NCBI GenBank assembly: GCA_022614795.1
Contig: JAKEHX010000345.1
Span: forward strand, 1 to 7,363
Length of the DNA stretch: 7,363 nucleotides
Source of the DNA: Planctomycetaceae bacterium
Lineage (GTDB): Bacteria > Planctomycetota > Planctomycetia > Pirellulales > Pirellulaceae
Reading direction: 5' to 3'
In this document: positions 1 through 5,190 of the stretch, one piece after another
Layout of the letters: every line of letters begins with the position of its first letter
Position numbering within the stretch: position 1 is the first letter of the stretch
Program-made: the position numbers and the translations under genes
The notes under the pieces: generated by a model
Seen by the model: the letters and a program-made list of their open reading frames with translations, nothing else
What the model was told of the DNA's origin: nothing
The model's database searches: none

Positions 1-62
1 ACGAAGAGTGGCAGTCCGATAAGCGTTACCTCCCCCAAGCCACGCCTTCCACCGCCTACTAA
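1..62 (+). CDS. 3' end of an unidentified protein-coding gene
   Basis: The third frame reads 19 sense codons from base 3 and stops at TAA (60-62), giving the tail EEWQSDKRYLPQATPSTAY. The composition (Trp, Asp, Lys, Arg, Tyr, Pro) looks like a soluble protein C-terminus rather than random GC-rich translation. The frame ends just before a repeat-rich spacer, which fits a real gene end. The competing first frame stays open longer, but only by translating the palindromes at 118-186. No family can be named from so little. The rest of the gene lies outside the window. Confidence 0.45.
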   Translation, partial: EEWQSDKRYLPQATPSTAY

Positions 63-590
63 CCCAGACCACTTTTACAGAGCGAGGGTTGCACTATCCG
101 CTTGGGAACACATGTGCGGAAGCTCTGCTTCCCTGGGTGGCCGGGAAGCGGAGCTTCCAGACGTTTCGTCCCAAGCAGAGCTTGGGCCGGAGCGGACGGG
201 TGCGGTGCAACGGATGGCCAAACCAGCGCCATTATCAGTTGTGCGTTGAATTCGGTAATCCGCATTGAACGGCCTATCACGACCCTTCGATATGGTGGGT
301 GGGCTGCAAAATTTTTCTGATTTGGCAGACCATTCTTTCAGGCGGTTATGCATCCAATTCAGTGTACGTAACTAATGGATAAATAAGAAGTTACGACAAA
401 ACACCCTGCCTTGCCAACCCAATCGACCCAGTCTTGAAAGAGTCTGTTTAAACCGTACTCTGGTGAAGTGGCGGATCATGCGCAGCAAGCGCCTTCGCTG
501 GCTTCCCTCCGATAGTGGGGGCTGGTTTCCGCCGTTTCGTCAATCGATGCGTGAGGTTCGTCTCATGCGGCCGGAATCCGCTGGACGCTT
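63..590. other. Intergenic region of about 530 bases with palindromes and no convincing gene
   Basis: No reading frame here has a convincing ribosome site together with protein-like composition. The region holds three short palindromes (118-186). It also has a 7-bp inverted repeat, CGTAACT (367-373) with AGTTACG (389-395) around a 15-base AT-rich spacer, which could be an operator but is unsupported. A 38-codon Arg-rich frame (478-594) ends in an ATGA overlap with the next gene. A weak promoter-like pair, TTGAAA (434-439) and TACTCT (456-461), has a 16-base spacer but a poor -10 match. The base composition of 340-460 is visibly more AT-rich than its surroundings, as expected for a promoter region. 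Confidence 0.6.
118..186. repeat. Cluster of three short palindromes with 3-base loops
   Basis: Three stem-loops of one design lie in 69 bases. The first is GGAAGC-TCT-GCTTCC (118-132), the second GGAAGC-GGA-GCTTCC (144-158) and the third CCCAAGC-AGA-GCTTGGG (170-186). Each stem contains AAGC paired with GCTT, and each loop is exactly three bases. The first loop (TCT) is the complement of the third (AGA). Similar designs recur at 2191-2211 and 6076-6140, so this appears to be a dispersed repeat family of the genome rather than a gene-specific signal. No function is evident. Confidence 0.75.
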
Positions 591-2033
591 ATGAGCGAAA
601 TCCTATTCCACTACCACAAGATCGAGCCGGCGACGTGGGTTTACCTCTCGTCGTTCCTGATGATCGGTCTGTTCTTCAAGTTCAATCGCTTCTGGAGCGT
701 TCGCAATCTCGATCTGGTGCTCCTGATTCTGCTGGCCCCGGGCCTGTTGATGGTTAATGAAGGGCTCCAGGTGACGGGCGCGCTACCGGCGGCCGAAGCG
801 ACTGCGGAACCGGCGGAAATCGCAGTGGACCAGGCCGATGCTTCCCCCACGGCCGCGACCTTCGGATTGACGCCAGAGCACCTCAAATACATCGGATACC
901 TGTGGCTGTTTGCCGTGTCCGGAGTGTGGCTCGTCCGCCTGCTCCTCGACCCGACCATGGTCCGCCGACCCCTCCTGGAACCCAACGCGACCAACGGTTG
1001 CCTGATCTTTCTCGGCGTGGCCCTCTTTGCCTTCCTCATGGCGAACGTCGTGACCAGCGATCTTTCGCCGGACGATCTGCGCGGCGCCCGAGGCGCTCAA
1101 TCGCTGCTCCAGGGCGTGGACACGGCCAACGACAAGGACAAGCCGGAAGACTACCGCCACTTCGGCCCCGGATACTATCTGCTGCACATATTACCCAGCG
1201 TTCCGACTTCCCCGTTCATCCGCCCGAACATCGTCGAGCCGGAGAAGGCCTTTGAGGTGGTGGCCAAGCTGATGGCGATCGTCTCTCACCTCTTGGTTGT
1301 CGCGGCCCTGGTGACGATCGGCTACTGGCACTTTGAAAACGTCCGCATGGGCCTGGGCGCGGCCATGCTCTATCTCATGCTCCCTTACACCGCCCAAATG
1401 ACGGGGCACGTCGATCATGTGCTTCCCTCCGCGCTGCTGTTGTGGGCGGTTGTGCTCTATCGCCGTCCGGCCCTGGCCGGCGTTTTTCTCGGGCTGGCGA
1501 TTTCCGTCTTTTATTACCCGCTCTTCTTGCTCCCCCTGTGGATCAGCTTCTATTGGCAGCGGGGCCTGGCCCGTTTCCTGATCGGAATCGGCATCGCGAT
1601 CGTCGCCATGATCGTCTCGCTGGCCTTTGTCTCCACCGACTTCCATTCGTTTTGGCTCAAATTCCAGCAGATGTTCGCCCTCTGGATTCCCAAGACCGCC
1701 GGCCTCTCCGGCATTTGGGGCTTGGGCTGGGACCCGATCTATCGCCTGCCGGTCATCGCGGGTTGCATCGCGCTGGCGGGCAGTCTGGCGATCTGGCCCG
1801 CCCACAAGAACCTCGGGACGCTCCTTTCCTGCTCGGCCGCGATGATGGTCGCCGTGCAGTTCTGGCATGGCTACCGCGAAGGGGGCGGCATGTACATGGC
1901 CTGGTATCTGCCGCTTTTGCTCATGACGGTCTTCCGCCCCAATCTCGAAGACCGCGTCGCCCTGACCGTGCTCGGCGAGGGCTGGTTTACCAAGCGCCGC
2001 GCCAGGCTGGCGCAGCTGGATCGCGCAGCCTAG
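591..2033 (+). CDS. Multi-pass integral membrane protein, possibly GT-C-like glycosyltransferase
   Basis: This 480-residue protein is dominated by hydrophobic helices. Likely membrane segments lie near residues 16-30, 40-58, 98-119, 136-154, 225-246, 252-268, 278-290, 293-320, 328-347, 385-402, 409-424 and 436-449. A soluble loop (about 60-95) is rich in Ala, Glu and Pro, and a second (about 155-222) is charged and contains HFGPGYYLLH. The stretch around 271-320 (GHVDHVLPSALLL, then AGVFLGLAISVFYYPLFLLP) recalls the middle of polyprenyl-sugar-dependent GT-C/GT87-type glycosyltransferases. That is a resemblance only, since no catalytic residue can be assigned. The ATG at 591 is the only plausible start, because an in-frame stop lies at 552-554. 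It has no clear Shine-Dalgarno sequence. The gene ends 203 bases before clpP and need not be co-transcribed with it. A planctomycete-specific membrane protein of unknown role is the safe call. Confidence 0.85.
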   Translation: MSEILFHYHKIEPATWVYLSSFLMIGLFFKFNRFWSVRNLDLVLLILLAPGLLMVNEGLQVTGALPAAEATAEPAEIAVDQADASPTAATFGLTPEHLKYIGYLWLFAVSGVWLVRLLLDPTMVRRPLLEPNATNGCLIFLGVALFAFLMANVVTSDLSPDDLRGARGAQSLLQGVDTANDKDKPEDYRHFGPGYYLLHILPSVPTSPFIRPNIVEPEKAFEVVAKLMAIVSHLLVVAALVTIGYWHFENVRMGLGAAMLYLMLPYTAQMTGHVDHVLPSALLLWAVVLYRRPALAGVFLGLAISVFYYPLFLLPLWISFYWQRGLARFLIGIGIAIVAMIVSLAFVSTDFHSFWLKFQQMFALWIPKTAGLSGIWGLGWDPIYRLPVIAGCIALAGSLAIWPAHKNLGTLLSCSAAMMVAVQFWHGYREGGGMYMAWYLPLLLMTVFRPNLEDRVALTVLGEGWFTKRRARLAQLDRAA

Positions 2034-2159
2034 GCTTCCAACTGCTGTCAAGCAGGTCCCTGCGCCACTATGACCCCCTGTAGCCCGATTGCCGCGGCAG
2101 GGGAATAATGCAAGAGCCGTCGCGGGCTATCCGTTGGTTGCGGGGATATTGATTGATTT

Positions 2160-2211
2160 GGCAAGCCGGCAGCTTGCCCCACAAATGAACGGAAAAGCGA
2201 GACGCTTGTCC
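2160..2211. repeat. Two short palindromes upstream of the first clpP gene
   Basis: GGCAAGC (2160-2166) pairs with GCTTGCC (2172-2178) across the 5-base loop CGGCA. Then GGAAAAGCG (2191-2199) pairs with CGCTTGTCC (2203-2211), with one mismatch in nine, across the 3-base loop AGA. Both contain AAGC with GCTT, or the close AAGCG with CGCTT, like the cluster at 118-186. They end 26 bases before the clpP start and so probably lie in its promoter region or untranslated leader. They could be passive repeats or a leader structure. No CIRCE-type heat-shock operator was seen here. Confidence 0.65.
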
Positions 2212-2236
2212 TACGATTACGGAGTTTACCGCCAGC

Positions 2237-2863
2237 ATGAGCGCGCACTTGCCTCTCCCGGTGTTTGATTCGCAAAGCTACCAGCAATACCAGCGGCAGC
2301 GGCAACTGACGCTGGGCGATTTGCTGCTGGAGAACCGCATCGTCTTTCTCCAGGGCGAGATTTACACCGGCAACGCCAACGAAGTGGTGATGAAGCTGCT
2401 CTATTTGCAGAGCGAGAATCGCCGCAAGGACATCCACTTCTATCTGAATTCGCCGGGCGGCGACGTAGCCGCGACGCTGGCGATTTACGACACGATGCAG
2501 ATCCTGAGCTGCCCGATCTCGACCTACTGCGTCGGCCAGGCGGCGAGCGGGGCGGCGGTGCTGCTGGCAGGCGGCACCAAGGGCAAGCGGTTCGCCCTGC
2601 CCAACGCCCGCGTCATGCTGCACCAGCCGTACGGCGGCGTGCAAGGGCAGGTCAGCGATATCGAGATTCAGGCCGAGGAAATCCTGCGCTATCGCGAGGT
2701 CCTCAACCAGATTCTCGCCAGGCACACCGGCCAGCCCATGGAAAAGATCGCCAAGGACACCGACCGCGACTTTTTCCTCGGCGCCGACGCGGCCAAGACT
2801 TACGGCGTCGTGGATGAGGTGCTCAAGAAGATGCCGGGCGCGGAGCCTGAGGACAAAGATTAA
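2237..2863 (+). CDS. clpP: ATP-dependent Clp protease proteolytic subunit, divergent copy (ClpP)
   Basis: This 208-residue serine peptidase (family S14) forms the barrel that degrades proteins fed in by ClpX, ClpA or ClpC in the cytoplasm. The catalytic triad is complete: Ser104 in GQAASG, His129 in MLHQP and Asp178 in DTDRD. The oxyanion-hole segment NSPGG is at 71-75. The residue after the catalytic Ser is Gly, where most ClpPs have Met. The segments QAASGAAVLLAGG and VQGQVSDIEIQAEEI resemble actinobacterial ClpP2. The N-terminus (about residues 1-25, Gln-rich, SYQQYQRQRQ) lacks the usual hydrophobic axial-pore start seen in the second copy. The ATG at 2237 has a weak GGAG 12 bases upstream. 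The second copy follows after 166 bases, so the two probably make a mixed barrel. Confidence 0.95.
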   Translation: MSAHLPLPVFDSQSYQQYQRQRQLTLGDLLLENRIVFLQGEIYTGNANEVVMKLLYLQSENRRKDIHFYLNSPGGDVAATLAIYDTMQILSCPISTYCVGQAASGAAVLLAGGTKGKRFALPNARVMLHQPYGGVQGQVSDIEIQAEEILRYREVLNQILARHTGQPMEKIAKDTDRDFFLGADAAKTYGVVDEVLKKMPGAEPEDKD

Positions 2864-3003
2864 ACGAATGACGAAGGACGAAATTCAAATGACGAATCAA
2901 TGTCGAATGTCGGAATGACGAGTTTGACCTTCGACCTTCGACCTTTGACTTTCGACATTCGTCATTCATTCGTCATTTGAATTTCGACCTTCGACATTTT
3001 GAA
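2864..3003. repeat. Inverted array of 7-base units (TTCGACC-like) between the clpP genes
   Basis: Starting at the base after the clpP stop, the spacer is built almost wholly of 7-base units. The right side (2923-3003) holds eleven units close to TTCGACC, TTCGACA or TTCGTCA plus one 4-base partial unit, TTCA (2965-2968). The left side carries the reverse complements (TGACGAA, GGACGAA, TGTCGAA), also with a 4-base partial unit (TCAA, 2897-2900). The arms 2869-2914 and 2951-2996 pair over 46 positions with five mismatches, including a perfect 19-bp core (2879-2897 with 2968-2986). The loop is 36 bases (2915-2950). In RNA this would be a long hairpin just upstream of the second clpP. The nested 7-base periodicity argues for a repeat element grown by unit duplication rather than a simple terminator. 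No T-run follows the stem. Confidence 0.85.
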
Positions 3004-3029
3004 TACATACACAGCCGACGGAGTTCGAT

Positions 3030-3641
3030 ATGCCCCTGATTCCCTATGTTGTCGAAAAGAGCGGCCGCGAAGAGCGGGTCTACGATATTTACAGCCGGCT
3101 CCTCAAGGACCGGATCATCTTCCTGGGCACGCAAGTCAACGACGAGGTGGCCAACTCCGTCGTGGCCCAAATGCTGTTTCTGCAATCGGACGATCCGAAG
3201 GCCGACATTCACCTCTATATCAACTCGCCCGGCGGCAGCGTGAGCGCCGGCATGGCCATCTACGACACGATGCAGTTCATCACCTGCGACGTTGCGACCT
3301 ACTGCATCGGCCAGGCGGCGTCGATGGGCGCCGTGCTGCTGACCGCGGGGGCCGCGGGCAAGCGCCACGCCTTGCCCAACGCCCGCATCATGATCCACCA
3401 GCCCCTGGCCGGCATGCAGGGCACGGCCGAGGAAATCATGATCCACGCCAAGGAGTTCAAGCGGATCAAGCAGCGGATGAACGAAATCCTGATCAAGCAC
3501 ACCGGCCATCCGCTCGAGAAAATCGAGCAGGACACCGACCGCGACCGCTTCATGTCGGCTGCCGAGGCGGTCGAATACCGCCTCGTCGACAAGGTGGTTG
3601 AGCACATGCAGGTCGTGCCGCAGCCCAAGCGCGAAGAATAG
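3030..3641 (+). CDS. clpP: ATP-dependent Clp protease proteolytic subunit, canonical copy (ClpP)
   Basis: This 203-residue ClpP peptidase has the classical layout. A hydrophobic N-terminal segment (MPLIPYVVEK) matches the axial-pore region of well-studied ClpPs and is followed by YDIYSRLLKDRIIFLG. The triad is Ser98 in GQAASMG, His123 in MIHQP and Asp172 in DTDRD. The oxyanion-hole segment NSPGG is at 65-69. Unlike the upstream copy, it keeps Met after the catalytic Ser. The start is well supported by GGAG at 3020-3023, six bases before the ATG. The short basic and acidic tail ends in KREE. The stronger ribosome site suggests translation independent of the first copy, even if the two share a transcript. 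It is expected to pair with the upstream ClpP and a ClpX or ClpC unfoldase encoded elsewhere. Confidence 0.96.
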   Translation: MPLIPYVVEKSGREERVYDIYSRLLKDRIIFLGTQVNDEVANSVVAQMLFLQSDDPKADIHLYINSPGGSVSAGMAIYDTMQFITCDVATYCIGQAASMGAVLLTAGAAGKRHALPNARIMIHQPLAGMQGTAEEIMIHAKEFKRIKQRMNEILIKHTGHPLEKIEQDTDRDRFMSAAEAVEYRLVDKVVEHMQVVPQPKREE

Positions 3642-3656
3642 GCGACTTGAGGGATT

Positions 3657-3705
3657 GGCACGCGAGCTCCAAATTATCCTTTGCTGCTCTCTGCTCGCGG
3701 GTGCC
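3657..3705 (+). terminator. Possible bulged stem-loop downstream of clpP
   Basis: GGCA-CGCGAGC (3657-3667) can pair with GCTCGCG-GG-TGCC (3693-3705), leaving a 2-base bulge and a 25-base loop. It begins 16 bases after the clpP stop, the usual place for a transcript-end structure. No T-run follows, so an intrinsic terminator is not shown. It could be an end-protecting hairpin or chance in GC-rich DNA. Confidence 0.25.
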
Positions 3706-3720
3706 CGGCTGTTCGCTGGA

Positions 3721-3916
3721 GGGCCATTCATGGCCCTTTGTCTGGTTAGGCCCGCCGTTTACGGCGGGTTCGACATCAATCGCGTCGCGCCGGCTCCATG
3801 TTTTCGGCTCGCCCGCCGCGTCGCGGCGGGCGAGCCGAAAATGTAACCAGCGGAATTGCGGCGCGTGTGAACCCGCCGTAAACGGCGGGCCTCTTGAGCA
3901 AAGCCCCGTGAACGGG
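3721..3916. repeat. Nest of five palindromes arranged nearly symmetrically
   Basis: From left to right: GGGCCAT-TC-ATGGCCC (3721-3736); CCCGCCGT-TT-ACGGCGGG (3751-3768); the 20-bp hairpin at 3801-3841; CCCGCCGT-AA-ACGGCGGG (3872-3889); and CCCGT-GA-ACGGG (3905-3916). The second and fourth lie in a perfect 24-base inverted repeat (3748-3771 with 3869-3892). Their centres are 61.5 and 59.5 bases from the hairpin centre at 3821. The outermost pair is 92.5 and 89.5 bases away. The four flanking palindromes all have 2-base loops, unlike the 3-base-loop family elsewhere in the window. The design suggests a composite palindromic element or an assembly of REP-like units between convergent genes. Confidence 0.8.
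3801..3841. repeat. Perfect 20-bp GC-rich hairpin with one central base
   Basis: Bases 3801-3820 are the exact reverse complement of 3822-3841, with T3821 at the centre. Each arm begins or ends with TTTT or AAAA at its outer edge, with a GC-only core next to the centre. In RNA the tip would open to a small loop. The T-run lies at the 5' base of the stem and the A-run at its 3' base, on either strand. This is the reverse of what an intrinsic terminator needs after its stem, so termination is possible but not shown. Confidence 0.9.
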
Positions 3917-3985
3917 ACTCAACTTGCGCGGCTTAGCGATTGAGCAGGACACCGTTTAGGGGCAGTTTATTTCCAGCAACCTGCC

Positions 3986-4660
3986 TTACCGCTCGATCAC
4001 CCGCGAGTTGCCGGGCGCCGCGGCTTCGATCGGCTGGGCGGCAACTTCCGCGGCCGGCGGCTGGCTGGCGGCCATCGCCTCGGAATACTTCTTCGCCATG
4101 TCGGCCGCGTCCTCAAAGTTCAAAAAGGCCGGCGGCTGGCCCGGGACCAGCTCGATCGCCATGCCGGCGATCCGCCACCCTTCGGCCTGCCGGCGGAGCA
4201 CCCAGACCACGTCGTAGGTGATCGTGCCGTCCGGATAGGCCTCGGTCCACACGCTGGTGACGTGCGCCCCGTGGGGATTCTCGGGCAAGTACTCGGCCGG
4301 GCGGACTTCGTACTGGGCGTTGGCCGCACTCTGCGGGTTGATCTCAAAATTCTCGCGGGCCGTTTCCTCGCGGGCCTTCTGCGTCAAAAGCGCGGCCTTC
4401 GTGGCGATGTCCCCTTGCTTCATCGCGTCGAGGAAGGTCTGCACGACCTGCTCGGGCGTGGCTGTGACCGCGACCTGCACCGACGGCAGCTTCGCCGCTT
4501 CTACGGCATTGACGCCGGGGACTTCAGGCTCCGCCGCAGTCGCCTCCAGCGGTGTCTGTCCCGCAGTCTGACCCTGCGCCGCCGGCGGCTGCGCTTCGCC
4601 GCCACAGCCGGCAAGTCCGATACCACCGCACACAACGAGGCACAGCAAACCGCGTCTCAT
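3986..4660 (-). CDS. Lipoprotein with probable NTF2-like domain
   Basis: This 224-residue protein is probably anchored to a membrane by lipid. It opens with MRRGLLCLVV, a short basic then hydrophobic signal, and reaches the lipobox LAGC with Cys19 as the predicted lipidated residue. A low-complexity Ala/Gln/Pro/Thr linker runs to about residue 66. A globular part follows at about 67-176: a helix containing TPEQVVQTFLDAMKQGD, then alternating strands such as TYDVVWVLRRQ and WRIAGMAIEL. That pattern is typical of NTF2-like or SnoaL-type folds, often found in small exported planctomycete proteins. The tail is again Ala- and Pro-rich. The start at 4660 is preferred over the in-frame ATG at 4672, because GGAG lies six bases before it and the signal peptide then begins with MRR. 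It lies 146 bases beyond the carrier-protein gene on the same strand. Its ligand or partner is unknown. Confidence 0.88.
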   Translation of the reverse strand: MRRGLLCLVVCGGIGLAGCGGEAQPPAAQGQTAGQTPLEATAAEPEVPGVNAVEAAKLPSVQVAVTATPEQVVQTFLDAMKQGDIATKAALLTQKAREETARENFEINPQSAANAQYEVRPAEYLPENPHGAHVTSVWTEAYPDGTITYDVVWVLRRQAEGWRIAGMAIELVPGQPPAFLNFEDAADMAKKYSEAMAASQPPAAEVAAQPIEAAAPGNSRVIER

Positions 4661-4776
4661 GGCTGACTCCATCCGTGGATTGCAGATTCCCTTCCTTGGG
4701 GCGGCGGAGTGTCGCAGGATCGTCCCGGCTGGTCAACCTGAAGTATCCGCAGTGCACCGCAAGCTAGCACGTGATA

Positions 4777-4800
4777 GCACGCCTACCCTTTCCGGCGTGC
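4777..4800 (-). terminator. Stem-loop just after the carrier-protein gene
   Basis: GCACGCC (4777-4783) pairs with GGCGTGC (4794-4800) across a 10-base loop. On the minus strand it begins seven bases beyond the carrier-protein stop codon, a typical terminator position. No T-run follows the stem on that strand, so it may be a weak or factor-dependent terminator, or a hairpin that separates this transcript from the lipoprotein gene downstream. Confidence 0.35.
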
Positions 4801-4806
4801 GCTGCG

Positions 4807-5190
4807 TCACTCAGATGGCAAATCGCCCTTGAGCTTCTCGAGCAGGTACCGAATCAGGTCTTCGATAGTTTGAAGCTGCTCCGCGTCGTCATCGGGAATA
4901 TGTACACCGAACCATTCTTCGAATTCCATGACGAGTTCGACCGTATCCAAGGAATCCATTCCGAAATCTTTGAGCTTCGTTTGAGGCGAAATCTTTTCTG
5001 GCGCGACGCCCAATGGCTCGGCATACATCTTTTGCAGGATTCTCAGCAATTCTGCCGACTTGACCAGCAGTACGCCGCAAGCCGGACAAGTCGCATCGTC
5101 TCCCGGCTCCGAGAATTCGAGCTGTGTTTCTGTCCCGCAAAGCGGACAGCGAGCCGGGAACCCTTCGGGCGTGCGCGATGAGATTGTCAT
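4807..5190 (-). CDS. Acyl carrier protein with N-terminal zinc ribbon
   Basis: The 127-residue product has two parts. Residues about 12-42 form a zinc ribbon: CPLC at 15-18 and CPAC at 35-38 supply four cysteines for one metal. Residues about 45-122 are an acyl carrier domain. It has the conserved GMDSLD motif, in which Ser80 should carry 4'-phosphopantetheine, followed by VELVMEFEEWFGVHIPDDD and TIEDLIRYL, as in fatty-acid and polyketide carrier proteins. Ordinary AcpP is about 78 residues, so the ribbon is the addition. The ATG at 5190 overlaps the restored esterase stop as ATGA, and no good ribosome site precedes it, so coupling to esterase translation is likely. In the sequence as given, the frame is also open upstream into the esterase, which makes an apparent fusion; see the base-run entry at 5353-5355. 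No ketosynthase or acyltransferase lies nearby, so its cargo is unknown. Confidence 0.88.
   Translation of the reverse strand: MTISSRTPEGFPARCPLCGTETQLEFSEPGDDATCPACGVLLVKSAELLRILQKMYAEPLGVAPEKISPQTKLKDFGMDSLDTVELVMEFEEWFGVHIPDDDAEQLQTIEDLIRYLLEKLKGDLPSE

Larger units (their letters stand above)
3642..3985. other. Gene-free stretch of 344 bases between convergent genes
   Basis: The stretch separates the end of the second clpP (plus strand) from the end of the lipoprotein gene (minus strand). It has no convincing reading frame. It holds a possible stem-loop after clpP (3657-3705), a nest of five palindromes (3721-3916) and about 70 bases of unremarkable sequence up to the lipoprotein stop. 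Transcripts from both sides should end here. The perfect structures could serve as two-way termination or processing sites, although none carries a proper T-run. Confidence 0.7.

Noticed and set aside
434..461. Sigma-70-type promoter TTGAAA-16-TACTCT
   Set aside because: The -10 element matches the consensus at only three of six positions, so it is not strong enough to list as a feature.
1191..2051. Long minus-strand reading frame of 286 codons opposite the membrane-protein gene
   Set aside because: It is an antisense shadow of GC-rich codons, rich in His, Arg, Gly and Gln, with no protein family features. The opposite strand has a coherent membrane protein.
2160..2236. CIRCE or similar heat-shock operator ahead of clpP
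   Set aside because: No TTAGCACTC-type inverted repeat is present. The palindromes belong to the dispersed repeat type.
2864..3003. CRISPR array
   Set aside because: Units are 7 bases and contiguous, with no unique spacers and no cas genes in the window.
2048..3731. Minus-strand reading frames opposite both clpP genes
   Set aside because: The plus strand encodes complete ClpP proteins with all catalytic residues, and the antisense frames are shadows of their codon bias.
3801..3841. Canonical intrinsic terminator
   Set aside because: The stem is perfect, but on both strands it is followed by an A-run rather than a T-run.
3647..3943. Plus-strand reading frame of 98 codons after clpP
   Set aside because: It is made of translated palindromes and shows no protein-like composition or ribosome site.
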